Origin: Mycosarcoma maydis
Taxonomy: Eukaryota; Basidiomycota; Ustilaginomycetes; Ustilaginales
Direction of reading: 5' to 3'
Assembly: GCF_000328475.2 (NCBI RefSeq)
Contig: NC_026480.1
Location: 62,001-126,000, forward strand
DNA: 64,000 bases
Of the stretch, positions 1 to 8,589 are shown piece by piece (the stretch's first letter is position 1; each line of letters opens with the position of its first letter). Both the position numbers and the translations under genes were made by a program. Under the pieces are notes generated by a model. It did no database searches, was not told where the DNA came from, and worked only from the letters and a program-made list of their open reading frames with translations.

Positions 1-1
1 G

Positions 2-811
2 CTTCTCTACAAGTACGAGATCGACATCGCCACCGCCATCCGTGAGGTCTTTGACGACCGCCTCGAGCTCGAAGACGACTTTCTCCTCCACGGTCCTTTA
101 CCTCCTTCGCTTCTCAAAAACGGACAGGGACCTGCGCAGCCATCACGCTCCATTGAAACTCCACAGACGAGCGCAGAATGGTTCGCACGTGCCGCTCACC
201 GCAAAGCGCAGGTGGACAAGTACCTCTGGAACGACGGCATGGGTCTGTACTTTGACTACGACACGCGACTCGAGGAACCCATCGTGTACGAGAGTGTCAC
301 CTCCTTCTGGGCCATGTGGGCCGGTATGTCGAGCGAAGATCAAGCTGCCAAGCTGGTGCACAAGTCGCTCAAACGTTTCGAGGAGCAAGGCGGTCTCGTC
401 TCGGGTACCGAAGACTCGCGCGGCAAGATCTCGATCGATCGACCCAATCGACAGTGGGACTGGCCTTACGCCTGGCCGCCACACAACGTGCTCGCATGGG
501 TTGGTCTCGAACGCTATGGTTATCTCGAGGAGGCACGTCGACTCGCCTACCGATGGCTCTATATGATGACGCTCGCCTTTGTCGACTTCAACGGTACCGT
601 CCCTGAAAAGTTCGACGCGGTCAACCTCTCGCACATGGTTGATGCTGAGTATGGCAACCAGGGTATCGACTTCAAGTGCGTTCCTCGTGAAGGTTTCGGT
701 TGGATGAATTCAAGTTTCCAGGTCGGCCTCACCTTCCTCACCACCCACCAGCGTCGTGCTGTGGCAGCGCTGCAACATCCAGATGAATTTTTCAACGTCC
801 GTCGTCACTAG
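2..811 (+). CDS. NTH1: Neutral (cytosolic) trehalase, C-terminal part
   Basis: This is the last 269 residues of a GH37 trehalase, which hydrolyses trehalose to two glucose molecules in the cytosol. The frame is open from base 2, so the gene begins outside the window. The GH37 signature is seen as QWDWPYAWPPH (bases about 451-483). Further on, the stretch VPEKFD...VDAEYGNQGIDFK followed by EGFGWMNSSFQVGL matches the conserved C-terminal end of eukaryotic trehalases. The calcium-binding and catalytic regions that define neutral trehalases would lie upstream and cannot be seen, so 'neutral' rather than acid trehalase is inferred from the absence of secretory features in this part and from similarity to NTH1-type C-termini. 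The stop is TAG at 809-811, followed by a TC microsatellite. Confidence 0.9.
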   Translation, partial: LLYKYEIDIATAIREVFDDRLELEDDFLLHGPLPPSLLKNGQGPAQPSRSIETPQTSAEWFARAAHRKAQVDKYLWNDGMGLYFDYDTRLEEPIVYESVTSFWAMWAGMSSEDQAAKLVHKSLKRFEEQGGLVSGTEDSRGKISIDRPNRQWDWPYAWPPHNVLAWVGLERYGYLEEARRLAYRWLYMMTLAFVDFNGTVPEKFDAVNLSHMVDAEYGNQGIDFKCVPREGFGWMNSSFQVGLTFLTTHQRRAVAALQHPDEFFNVRRH

Positions 812-1156
812 TGGGTTTTCTCTATCTCTCTCTCTCTCTCTCTCTCGCCTTGTTTGATTCCCGATTGAATTTTAAATGCATGATTTTCTTACAGGATTGC
901 GCTGGCTACACGCTATGTGTTTCGAGGTGATAGTCATTGAGGTTCAAGACTTGCAGAAATCGAGTGGACCGGGTTGGTGCGAGGCGGCAACGTTCAAAAT
1001 AACTTAGGGGCTTTGGCGTTTAGGTGCGAGATGGTGGTTGAGGCTGGCCACTGGGTTAGGGGGAAGGCCAGAACAATCGATTGGGTTTCAGTCACAAGTT
1101 CACGCAGCTTGTTTCACGTCGGCACACGAGTGAGATGAGCAAGTTAGATCACTGGG
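812..1156. other. Convergent intergenic region, trehalase / F-box gene
   Basis: 345 bases between two converging genes. Apart from the TC microsatellite I see no gene, RNA or obvious regulatory element. It probably holds the two 3' UTRs. Confidence 0.6.
825..846. repeat. (TC)11 microsatellite
   Basis: Eleven TC dinucleotides lie just after the trehalase stop codon, in its presumed 3' UTR. Confidence 0.9.
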
Positions 1157-2542
1157 CTAGCCAGACTCGCAACATTGAGTCGCTTCAGAGCGAAATGGTG
1201 AAGTGGAGCGATGACCAAGTTTTTCTATGAGGCGCAAGCATGAGATGTCGGGAGCAACGTCTCGCTCGTGCCAGATGTAGTCGACCAGATGCCATTGGCG
1301 ACACTGAATTGCGAGGCGCAGGTGCGTCCGATTGAGTTTCAAGGTTATCGAGCCGACTTCCATCAGCGGAACAGTAGCAAAAATCGGAAACGATTCTTGA
1401 GCGTCGGCGTCCAAACGGGTACCGGTGACGAGAAGATGCAAGATGTGACACGATCCATTGCGAATGGCAATCTGCGCAGCCAAACCCTCTTTACAGTTTG
1501 GATCTGCGCCAAAAAGTAACAAGAGACGAGCTAGAGCATAAGCTCGGCGATGGACCGCCATCGCAAGAGGGTACCCTTGATGCGAAGAAGCATCTGCACC
1601 GTACTGAATCAGCAGGGCTAGAATCAATTCGAGGTCTTCTGGACTCGGCACCGGTCCCACTCTGCCATTAAGATTCTCGTCCGAGTCATAAAGGCTTTCA
1701 TCGCGCTTTCGCTTGCCTGAACGAGTCGCATCTGTATGTCTGGGACCATTGGCCAAGCAGAGCAACAGTTTCGAGATCCAAGAATAACCATTTGTGGCCA
1801 CACCCGGCGCTTGCGCTGTATTGCTCCAGCTTAGATTTCTCCTCTTCCGGCGTCGACTGTCGCCACCAGCCGACGGTGCCGTCACTGTTGTTGAGCTCGA
1901 AATCTCACCATCGGAGATGGTCCGGTCAATGCGTCGGAAGAGTCTCTTTGGCAATTGAGGCACTAAACGCAGCCTGGAGTGCCTGACGAACCTTGCATTG
2001 AGATTAGGTCTGGACGTTCCGACCGGTACACGTACCAGTGCTGGCAGCACGCGGCTCGAAAGTGAGTGAGACAGAGACGCTGTTGCTAGATCAACGACGC
2101 GATCCAGAACCTCAGCTGTGGTAATGCCCAGTTCGGCACCAAATGTGATTATATCGAGGTGATTGGTCTCGATCAAGTTGGCTAGGCAGTCTGTGATCTC
2201 GATATGTGCTAGATCATAGTTTCGCTTCGGTCCGGCGAGACGGCTTGTCAGGCTTCTGCAGGCTTTGTGCTTGGCACGACACGGATGCGCAACGACGTAC
2301 TCGATCAAGTGATCACACCATCTGCCAAGAATGTATTCTGCCTTGACCAAGACGCCCGAGTTTTGCAAAGTCTGGCGGAAGAACCGACATGTGACTGGTA
2401 AGGCAGAGGAGCGGGAGAAAACCAGGATGCTATGCAAGATTTCAGCTGGCAAGTTTTGTATGCCAACGGGTCGCCTCCGTGTGTATTGACAGCCGAGCTG
2501 CCTAAGCGTTGAGCTCTCAGGCCCGCTCCTGTCTACACTCAT
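1157..2542 (-). CDS. F-box protein with ankyrin-like repeats
   Basis: The 461-residue protein starts at a true ATG (2540-2542). Residues about 26-60 (IQNLPAEILHSILVFS... followed by VTCRFFRQTL) look like an F-box, the motif that binds Skp1 in SCF ubiquitin ligases. Residues about 300-370 (LLIQYGADAS..., LLLLFGADPNCKEG...) look like two or three ankyrin-type repeats, which would be the substrate-binding part. The middle section is basic and low in complexity. No specific substrate can be named. The gene is divergent from eIF2-alpha, with 635 bases between their starts. An F-box paired with ankyrins is a common fungal lineage-specific architecture; the F-box call is moderate, the ankyrin call weaker. 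Confidence 0.65.
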   Translation of the reverse strand: MSVDRSGPESSTLRQLGCQYTRRRPVGIQNLPAEILHSILVFSRSSALPVTCRFFRQTLQNSGVLVKAEYILGRWCDHLIEYVVAHPCRAKHKACRSLTSRLAGPKRNYDLAHIEITDCLANLIETNHLDIITFGAELGITTAEVLDRVVDLATASLSHSLSSRVLPALVRVPVGTSRPNLNARFVRHSRLRLVPQLPKRLFRRIDRTISDGEISSSTTVTAPSAGGDSRRRKRRNLSWSNTAQAPGVATNGYSWISKLLLCLANGPRHTDATRSGKRKRDESLYDSDENLNGRVGPVPSPEDLELILALLIQYGADASSHQGYPLAMAVHRRAYALARLLLLFGADPNCKEGLAAQIAIRNGSCHILHLLVTGTRLDADAQESFPIFATVPLMEVGSITLKLNRTHLRLAIQCRQWHLVDYIWHERDVAPDISCLRLIEKLGHRSTSPFRSEATQCCESG

Positions 2543-3177
2543 ATGTACTGAGTGTTGGCAGACAACCTCGAGAATGGTACAGCCAGATCTTTACGCTTGG
2601 TTGATTTTGTGGTGTTGTCCGCGCTTCACGTTTCGAACAACCGAATCTCGAGAAATTTTCGCCAGGATCTGCCTAAAGTTAAGTTAACTTATCTTATAAT
2701 AATTCCGTTACGCAGCAACCTCCACACATACAGTACATCATGCATTTTCATCAAAAAGCGTCAGACACAAATGGAATCGACACTCTAACATGCCAGATCA
2801 GACGGCCGGTAGGAAGAAATTTGCTGCATGCACGATGGAAACCATCACGTGAAGGAAGCTGAGCCTCTGTCCGTCCCAGTCACACAAGACTCACGACTGA
2901 GAAGATCATGAACAGGGCAAAAAATGAGAATCGTTGCATCTCTGCAGGTGCATCTCGTCCTGGTTCTCAAGATTCCCTTTCACCACCAACCAATCAACCG
3001 ATCAACCAGGGCTACACGTCTCGCAACACATCTTCGCATCCTTCACCAGCATTGGACTAACGCACGATCAGCTTCCGTCCCTTCCTTTCAACAAGCCGGA
3101 CGACCTTTCAACTCGTACCAAATTTCAGGGCTGCCTTCGCGTACATTAAGCATCTCTGCTAAAGAATCTTGCCCAAT
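2543..3177. promoter_or_regulatory. Shared divergent promoter region, F-box gene / eIF2-alpha
   Basis: 635 bases between two divergent starts. It contains the palindrome AAGTTAACTT at 2681-2690 and, nearer eIF2-alpha, a C/A-rich stretch with a CCAAT motif (about 2985-2992) and a pyrimidine-rich leader. No gene is seen in it. Assignment as promoter follows only from position. Confidence 0.5.
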
Positions 3178-4074
3178 ATGCGTTTCTACAAGAAAGAATT
3201 ACCGGACGTCGACGAGGTGGTTATGTGCCAGGTGCAGCAGATCGCCGAGATGGGTGCTTACGTCAAGCTGCTCGAATACGACGGCGCCGAGGGAATGATT
3301 TTGCTTTCCGAACTTTCAAGACGTCGTATCCGATCTATTCAAAAACTCATCCGTGTCGGCAGGAACGAGGTGGTTGTCGTGTTGCGTGTCGACAAGGAAA
3401 AGGGCTACATTGACCTCTCCAAGCGTCGTGTCTCGCCCGAGGATGTGATCAAGTGCGAGGAGCAGTTCACCAAGTCCAAGGCGGTGCACAGCATCATCGC
3501 GCACGTCGCCGGTAAGCTCAGCCGCGAGGTGGAGGAGCTGTACGATACGATTGTCTTCCCATTGCACGAAAAGTATGGCCACGCCTTTGACGCCTTCAAG
3601 CTTGCCATTCTTGACATGGACAAGACTTTCGAGGGCATCCAGATGGACGATGACGTGCGCAAGGAGCTGTACGCCAACATTGCACGACGAATGACCCCGC
3701 AGCCTGTCAAGATCCGTGCCGACGTTGAAGTCACCTGCTTCGGCTACGAGGGTATCGACGCCGTCAAGAAGGCGCTCCGTGCAGGCGAGGCTGTCTCGAC
3801 CGAGGCGATCCCTATCAAGATCAAGCTTGTCGCACCACCCCTCTACGTTCTCATCACCAACTCGACCGACAAGGTCGGCGGTATTGCATTGATGGAGCAG
3901 GCGCTTGAGAAGATCACCGAAAGCATCCGTGCCAACGGAGGTGACGTAGACATCAAGATGAAGCCCAAGACGGTGTCCGAGGTGGAAGACCAGGAGCTGG
4001 AGCAGCTCATGGCCCATTTCGAAAAGCAGAATGCCGAAGTTGAGGGAGACGAGGACTCGGAAGGCGACGACTAA
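3178..4074 (+). CDS. SUI2: Translation initiation factor eIF2 subunit alpha
   Basis: The product is the 298-residue alpha subunit of eIF2, which carries initiator Met-tRNA to the 40S ribosome as part of the eIF2-GTP ternary complex. The ATG at 3178 was chosen because the frame three codons upstream begins with TTG. An S1/OB domain fills the first ~85 residues, with the highly conserved run MILLSELSRRRIRS. The regulatory serine (Ser51 in mature mammalian numbering) is Ser47 here, intact and flanked by the RRRIRS context recognised by Gcn2-type kinases. VDKEKGYIDLSKRRVSPED follows. The helical and C-terminal alpha/beta domains are full length, and the tail is acidic, as in orthologs. It is a single exon. 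Regulation by Ser phosphorylation is known for the family and inferred here. Confidence 0.97.
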   Translation: MRFYKKELPDVDEVVMCQVQQIAEMGAYVKLLEYDGAEGMILLSELSRRRIRSIQKLIRVGRNEVVVVLRVDKEKGYIDLSKRRVSPEDVIKCEEQFTKSKAVHSIIAHVAGKLSREVEELYDTIVFPLHEKYGHAFDAFKLAILDMDKTFEGIQMDDDVRKELYANIARRMTPQPVKIRADVEVTCFGYEGIDAVKKALRAGEAVSTEAIPIKIKLVAPPLYVLITNSTDKVGGIALMEQALEKITESIRANGGDVDIKMKPKTVSEVEDQELEQLMAHFEKQNAEVEGDEDSEGDD

Positions 4075-4485
4075 GCTTGTTGCTCGTCCGTGTATGGCAC
4101 TTCTTCTTGTATCAGTATTCCATCACATCATCGCATCTTTCACCTTTACGCATATATTGTCTTGTCCGTGTGATTCTTGCTTGTAAAGTCCGACTGAGCT
4201 TGGCCAATCTTTGTGATGAGTGGGTGCAATGTCGTGAGTCGTGAGTGTTGTTGGCTCGAAATACGCCAGAATCGGTGTTTTTTTGGCGTGGAATATGGCG
4301 GAGCTATGACAGGAAGCCGGCGTGTTTGACGGAACCCTGTCGCCGAATTCTGACTGACGTACGTACATTCGTGATTCACGCTTCACGCTTCAAAGTTGCT
4401 TGTGACTGCCGTGTGCTCCCGCTCCCTTTCTTCGTTGACCGTGCTGAATCACCTCGAGCACTCTTTGCTGACATCACACGGTCCG
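4075..4485. promoter_or_regulatory. Tandem intergenic region, eIF2-alpha to PX gene
   Basis: 411 bases between two genes on the same strand. It holds the eIF2-alpha 3' UTR and the upstream region of the sorting-nexin-like gene. A back-to-back copy of the intergenic repeat unit, ATTCGTGATTCACG, lies at 4367-4380. The frame of the next gene stays open back to a TTG at 4396, but the first ATG is 4486. Confidence 0.5.
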
Positions 4486-7400
4486 ATGAATCCACCAGGT
4501 CAAGCACAACAGTCGGCTTCTGCTGCCACTGTTGATGCTGATGCTGCTATTACACCTGCTGCTACGGCAGAACAAGGAGAGGTCAATCATGCCAACCTCG
4601 TGTTGATCGCGATCACCGCCGGGTTGAGCCTCGCACTGCTCACTATCGGACTCTGGAACGCGATCCTCGTTCTGGCTGTGGCCGTTCTTCTGGTCTGCAA
4701 CCCTTGGGTCCGCACTTTGCTCGAGTTGCCCAGCACAGACGGCAAACGTGGTCTTAGCACCTTCGATCCGGCCCGCTTCTTGCTTTCGTCCACTGAATCA
4801 CCCTCAGGAAACAGCATAAATGGCGATGAGCCTGCTACCACCACATTAGAGGACGATCCTATCATGCATACTGACCAGCTCTATGCGCTCACAGTCATGC
4901 CTGATGCGCTCAGGGAGAGCAGTCAGACCATGATCCGATTCGTGGTCCGCGACTTCGTTCAAGGCTGGTACGACAATCTCACCTTTGCCCACCCCAACTT
5001 CCTCATCTCCGCTGAGACAAACATCTCGCACGCCGCTGCTAGCATCTACCTTCGAGCGCGTCAGCTCAAGAGTGCCAACGTCGCAGCCGAGATCCTGCTC
5101 ACCGTGCAGAGCGTCCTGCTTTCCTCCTTACGGCGCCGACGCGCTTCAACTCAGTGCGCCTCGGGAACGGCTTCTTCCGTACGGTCGACGTGGCCAAGCA
5201 CAGCCGCTCGTGTCGACGCCCTTCGCAAGGCTGTCCGAAAGCTCCTTTCTCGAAACCTTGCCCATGCAGAGCGCTCAAGTCCAGTGCTAATGCTTCTTCT
5301 CACCGAGGTGGTAGCCAAACAGGCCTGGCAAGTCGTGCAAACCATTGGCGATCCGGACTTTATCAACCAAAAGATCGTCGAGTGGGCAGAGCCAGCTTCA
5401 GAAACTAGCCTTGAGGCTCAAGCTATCTCGCCCGACGAGCTCCAGCGCCTTAAGAGCCTTGACACTGCCACTCTCGCCATACCGGAAGCCCAGACATTGC
5501 AGCCTCGCTCGGCGGCAAATCGGCCATCTACTGCGGCCGTTGGCGCATCAACATCCACCCAATCACTCACAGATTCAAAGCAGAGCTCATCACCACCAGC
5601 ACCTCGACCACCGGTAACAGAAGAGCATCTTAAACCACGCGGACCAAGCATGCTGGCTTCCGACTCCAACACTCACGCGGTCTCTGCTTCGTCGCGACGG
5701 TCTGCTGGGCTTTCACAACCATCTCGCCCCCGAATCACACCACCAAAAAAGCAAAACAGTTCAGGACCGCTCTCGGCGCTCGGTGGTTTCGCTACCGGCG
5801 CTTTAGGTGCTTTGGCTGATGCGGCAGAAAGGGCTGTTGATGTGGTCGGCGGGACCGTCGACGAATTTGGCAACCTTCTCATGGTTCCATCCGAATCCTC
5901 GTCACGCAGCGGAAGCAACGGTGCAGAAGCCTCTCCGCGTCGCCGATATGCATTACTGGCCGAGAGGGAGGAGACCGATTTCAGCCCTAGCAGAGCGTCT
6001 CAGAGCTGTGACTCCAGCCAAGGTCATGTTTCCAACAATGCAGAGCCAGCATATCATCTTGATGTGCCACCTAGCGTTGACGAACCCCCCCTTCCAGAAG
6101 CGCTCCGACAAAGCATGCGGGTCGCTCATCAGCAGCCTCCGCAAGTTGCTGCTTCGCAAGCATTTCAGATCCCCGATACACCCGAAAGGACGTCGATGGA
6201 CGTGTCAACTTCCATCGTTGCCCCAGCACCCGTCGCTGCTGCTCTCGACCTCGGCTCGCACGACAGCTTCTCCATTGACGAGGGCCACGAAGACCAAGAG
6301 GCTTCATGGGCCACAATGCACGACCTGCTGTCCGATCGCACCTCTCGCGCGTACGAAGCGTTCGAAAACTTTCTCGAACATCCCAGTAATCGCTTCTGCG
6401 CGCCCAACGAGGGCGAGTCACTTCTTCGACTCCACACCCAGCTCAACACGCTGGCGAGCATCATGGAGTTTGCCACACTAGACGAGCAAACTTTCCGCGC
6501 TGACGCGAGCACCATCCTCAGCAAGGCGCTCGAACAACTGCCCGGCACGCTACCCGCTACCCACGATGGTCAGCGGCCGGTGCTGGTACGCAGAAGTGCA
6601 CAGCAGGTGCTCACTAATTTGGAATGGTGCGCAAACATGGATGTCGTCGAGCCATTGAGAGAAAACATCATTGCGAGGTTGATTCAGCTGTACAATGCGT
6701 ACCTGTCCAGCAGCCAGAGTCGTCCGCAAAGCGCTCTGTCGAGCCCAGCCAAAGCCAGGTTCTCAGAAGAGGCGTTGCGAAGGACCGAATCTCCTGAGCC
6801 CAACCAGCTTCGCGCTTTTCTTGATCGGGAGGATAGGCCGAGCTTTTCGGGCATGCATTCAGAACGCACCGCGTTCCGTTACGAACCGCGGAGGAAGACG
6901 ACGGCGCCTGCTGCCAGCGTCACTTCGCTGCAGCCCGGAGCGCAGACTCCACCACGCACTCCGTCTGTTCCGCCAGGTGCAGGCGGTGCTCCTGTCATGG
7001 GTCCACCATCTGGGCCGTCGAGGCCCATGTCGGTGCCCCCTCGTACGCCGTCCGCACCGCCAAGGGCGCAGCAGATGGTAGTCCCTGGAACAAACTCGAG
7101 AAACAGCCCCGACCAGTCTTCCGCCGCGCAACCACAGCAATTTCGCACAAGCACCGACAGCCCTCGGTCGTCCACAAACGTCGGAACGATCATCAGCATC
7201 ACCGACATCAGCGCGAACGCTGAATCACTAAAACCGGTGGATGTGCGCACTTTCGAGGTGATGATCTCTGTTGAAGGCGTAGCCGACCCAAACGACACAG
7301 CGTCGATTACGAGCCCGGATGGATTTGTGCTTATACGACGATGGCACGAGTTTGAACAGATGGACATTGACATTCAGCGCCAGCCGCGTTCGGCGAACCC

Positions 7401-8448
7401 TCTGCCACGTTTGCCTGCTGCAAAGGGCAGGAGAAGCGTGGAGATGTGCAGGCTGCTCGAAGCGTATCTTTCCGAGCTGCTGTTGACGGGCAATAGGGCA
7501 CAATTGGCGGGTGTAGTGGGAGCCCAGAGGTTCTTTGACAGGACGAGGGCTGGCGCTTCAGCGGAAGATTTGAGGAGGAAAGGAGGACCAGGCGCGTTCT
7601 TAGGCGGAATAGGTAAAGGAATCGTCAGCGGAGTGGGATTGGTAGGCAAGCAAGCGGTCAAAACGGGAGCGACAGGCGTTCAGGCTTTTTCGACGGCAAC
7701 AGGTGTGCGAAACGATATGCCGGTAGGTGGAGGGGTACAGGCTCGACCGGGCGGCGGCTCTGACGCTGTGATGCGCACCGGTGGATCTCCTGAGCGCGCA
7801 GGAACGCGCTTCATCCCGCCTTCGCCGATCATCGATTCTGCCTCCAGCTCCACGTCGGACTTTGTCTCACGAACCAACTCTCCCTTGCCCTCGCCCTCGC
7901 GTCGACCGCTTGATGCACGAAGCACGGGCAATAGCAACACGTCCGAACTCACCGCTCAGCAACTCGATATGCTTCTCTCGTCGATCTTTGCGGTTGCGGA
8001 CGAAGCATTCAATCTGCAGGGCGGATGGACGCTGCGGCGTGGCATGCTGCGAGTGCTCGAGCAGGTCGTACGTACCACATATGCGAGCTCGATCGTATCT
8101 GGCTTTCATAATTCAGCCGCTTCGCTGAACGAGCACAACTTTGCAAAGTGGATCGCCAACCTGACCGAAACCATGTGGCCAAATGGGCGCAGGTGGGGGT
8201 CCGAGATTGGCACGCCCGATGAAACTATGCCGAGAACAACCGACGAGATCGCAAAGACCGCGCAACGGGCAAGGGAGATCGTCGTCAGCTATGCCCCCGC
8301 CCAGGCGGGCTACCTGCTCGGCCCAGGTGGAAAGGTCGCCTGCGTCAAGGCCCTCGCCGAGGTGCATGAGACACTCATGGATCCAGTCGCCAGTTCCGAT
8401 TTCGGCTTGACCATCGTGTTGAAGGCGTTGGATATGGCTAGTCGCTAA
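4486..8448 (+). CDS. PXA-PX-nexin C membrane protein (SNX13/SNX14/Mdm1-like)
   Basis: A 1320-residue protein from the first in-frame ATG (4486). Residues about 36-75 form one long or two close membrane segments (LVLIAITAGLSLALL..., LVLAVAVLLV). A PXA-type helical domain follows at about 125-310. A long Ser/Pro-rich linker comes next, with a helical block near 615-750. A PX phosphoinositide-binding domain lies at about 910-1020, where the family's core is visible as RRWHEFEQMD, followed by a proline-rich loop (NPLPRLP) and EMCRLLEAYLSELL. A C-terminal nexin domain occupies about 1140-1318. This order matches fungal and animal membrane-anchored sorting nexins that tether the ER to endosomes or vacuole. 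I do not see a clear RGS domain, which SNX13 and SNX14 have between PXA and PX. ER anchorage and lipid binding are inferred from the family. Confidence 0.82.
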   Translation: MNPPGQAQQSASAATVDADAAITPAATAEQGEVNHANLVLIAITAGLSLALLTIGLWNAILVLAVAVLLVCNPWVRTLLELPSTDGKRGLSTFDPARFLLSSTESPSGNSINGDEPATTTLEDDPIMHTDQLYALTVMPDALRESSQTMIRFVVRDFVQGWYDNLTFAHPNFLISAETNISHAAASIYLRARQLKSANVAAEILLTVQSVLLSSLRRRRASTQCASGTASSVRSTWPSTAARVDALRKAVRKLLSRNLAHAERSSPVLMLLLTEVVAKQAWQVVQTIGDPDFINQKIVEWAEPASETSLEAQAISPDELQRLKSLDTATLAIPEAQTLQPRSAANRPSTAAVGASTSTQSLTDSKQSSSPPAPRPPVTEEHLKPRGPSMLASDSNTHAVSASSRRSAGLSQPSRPRITPPKKQNSSGPLSALGGFATGALGALADAAERAVDVVGGTVDEFGNLLMVPSESSSRSGSNGAEASPRRRYALLAEREETDFSPSRASQSCDSSQGHVSNNAEPAYHLDVPPSVDEPPLPEALRQSMRVAHQQPPQVAASQAFQIPDTPERTSMDVSTSIVAPAPVAAALDLGSHDSFSIDEGHEDQEASWATMHDLLSDRTSRAYEAFENFLEHPSNRFCAPNEGESLLRLHTQLNTLASIMEFATLDEQTFRADASTILSKALEQLPGTLPATHDGQRPVLVRRSAQQVLTNLEWCANMDVVEPLRENIIARLIQLYNAYLSSSQSRPQSALSSPAKARFSEEALRRTESPEPNQLRAFLDREDRPSFSGMHSERTAFRYEPRRKTTAPAASVTSLQPGAQTPPRTPSVPPGAGGAPVMGPPSGPSRPMSVPPRTPSAPPRAQQMVVPGTNSRNSPDQSSAAQPQQFRTSTDSPRSSTNVGTIISITDISANAESLKPVDVRTFEVMISVEGVADPNDTASITSPDGFVLIRRWHEFEQMDIDIQRQPRSANPLPRLPAAKGRRSVEMCRLLEAYLSELLLTGNRAQLAGVVGAQRFFDRTRAGASAEDLRRKGGPGAFLGGIGKGIVSGVGLVGKQAVKTGATGVQAFSTATGVRNDMPVGGGVQARPGGGSDAVMRTGGSPERAGTRFIPPSPIIDSASSSTSDFVSRTNSPLPSPSRRPLDARSTGNSNTSELTAQQLDMLLSSIFAVADEAFNLQGGWTLRRGMLRVLEQVVRTTYASSIVSGFHNSAASLNEHNFAKWIANLTETMWPNGRRWGSEIGTPDETMPRTTDEIAKTAQRAREIVVSYAPAQAGYLLGPGGKVACVKALAEVHETLMDPVASSDFGLTIVLKALDMASR

Positions 8449-8589
8449 CACCGCCTAACCAGCTGCCGCGTGCAGATCAATGATGATGCAGTCACGAGGG
8501 TGAGTGGCAATCAACTTTAATTCACGATTCTGATAGCTTATTCGAGATTCACTTTCTGTGTCTAGTTTTACAACTCGTCCTTAATGCTT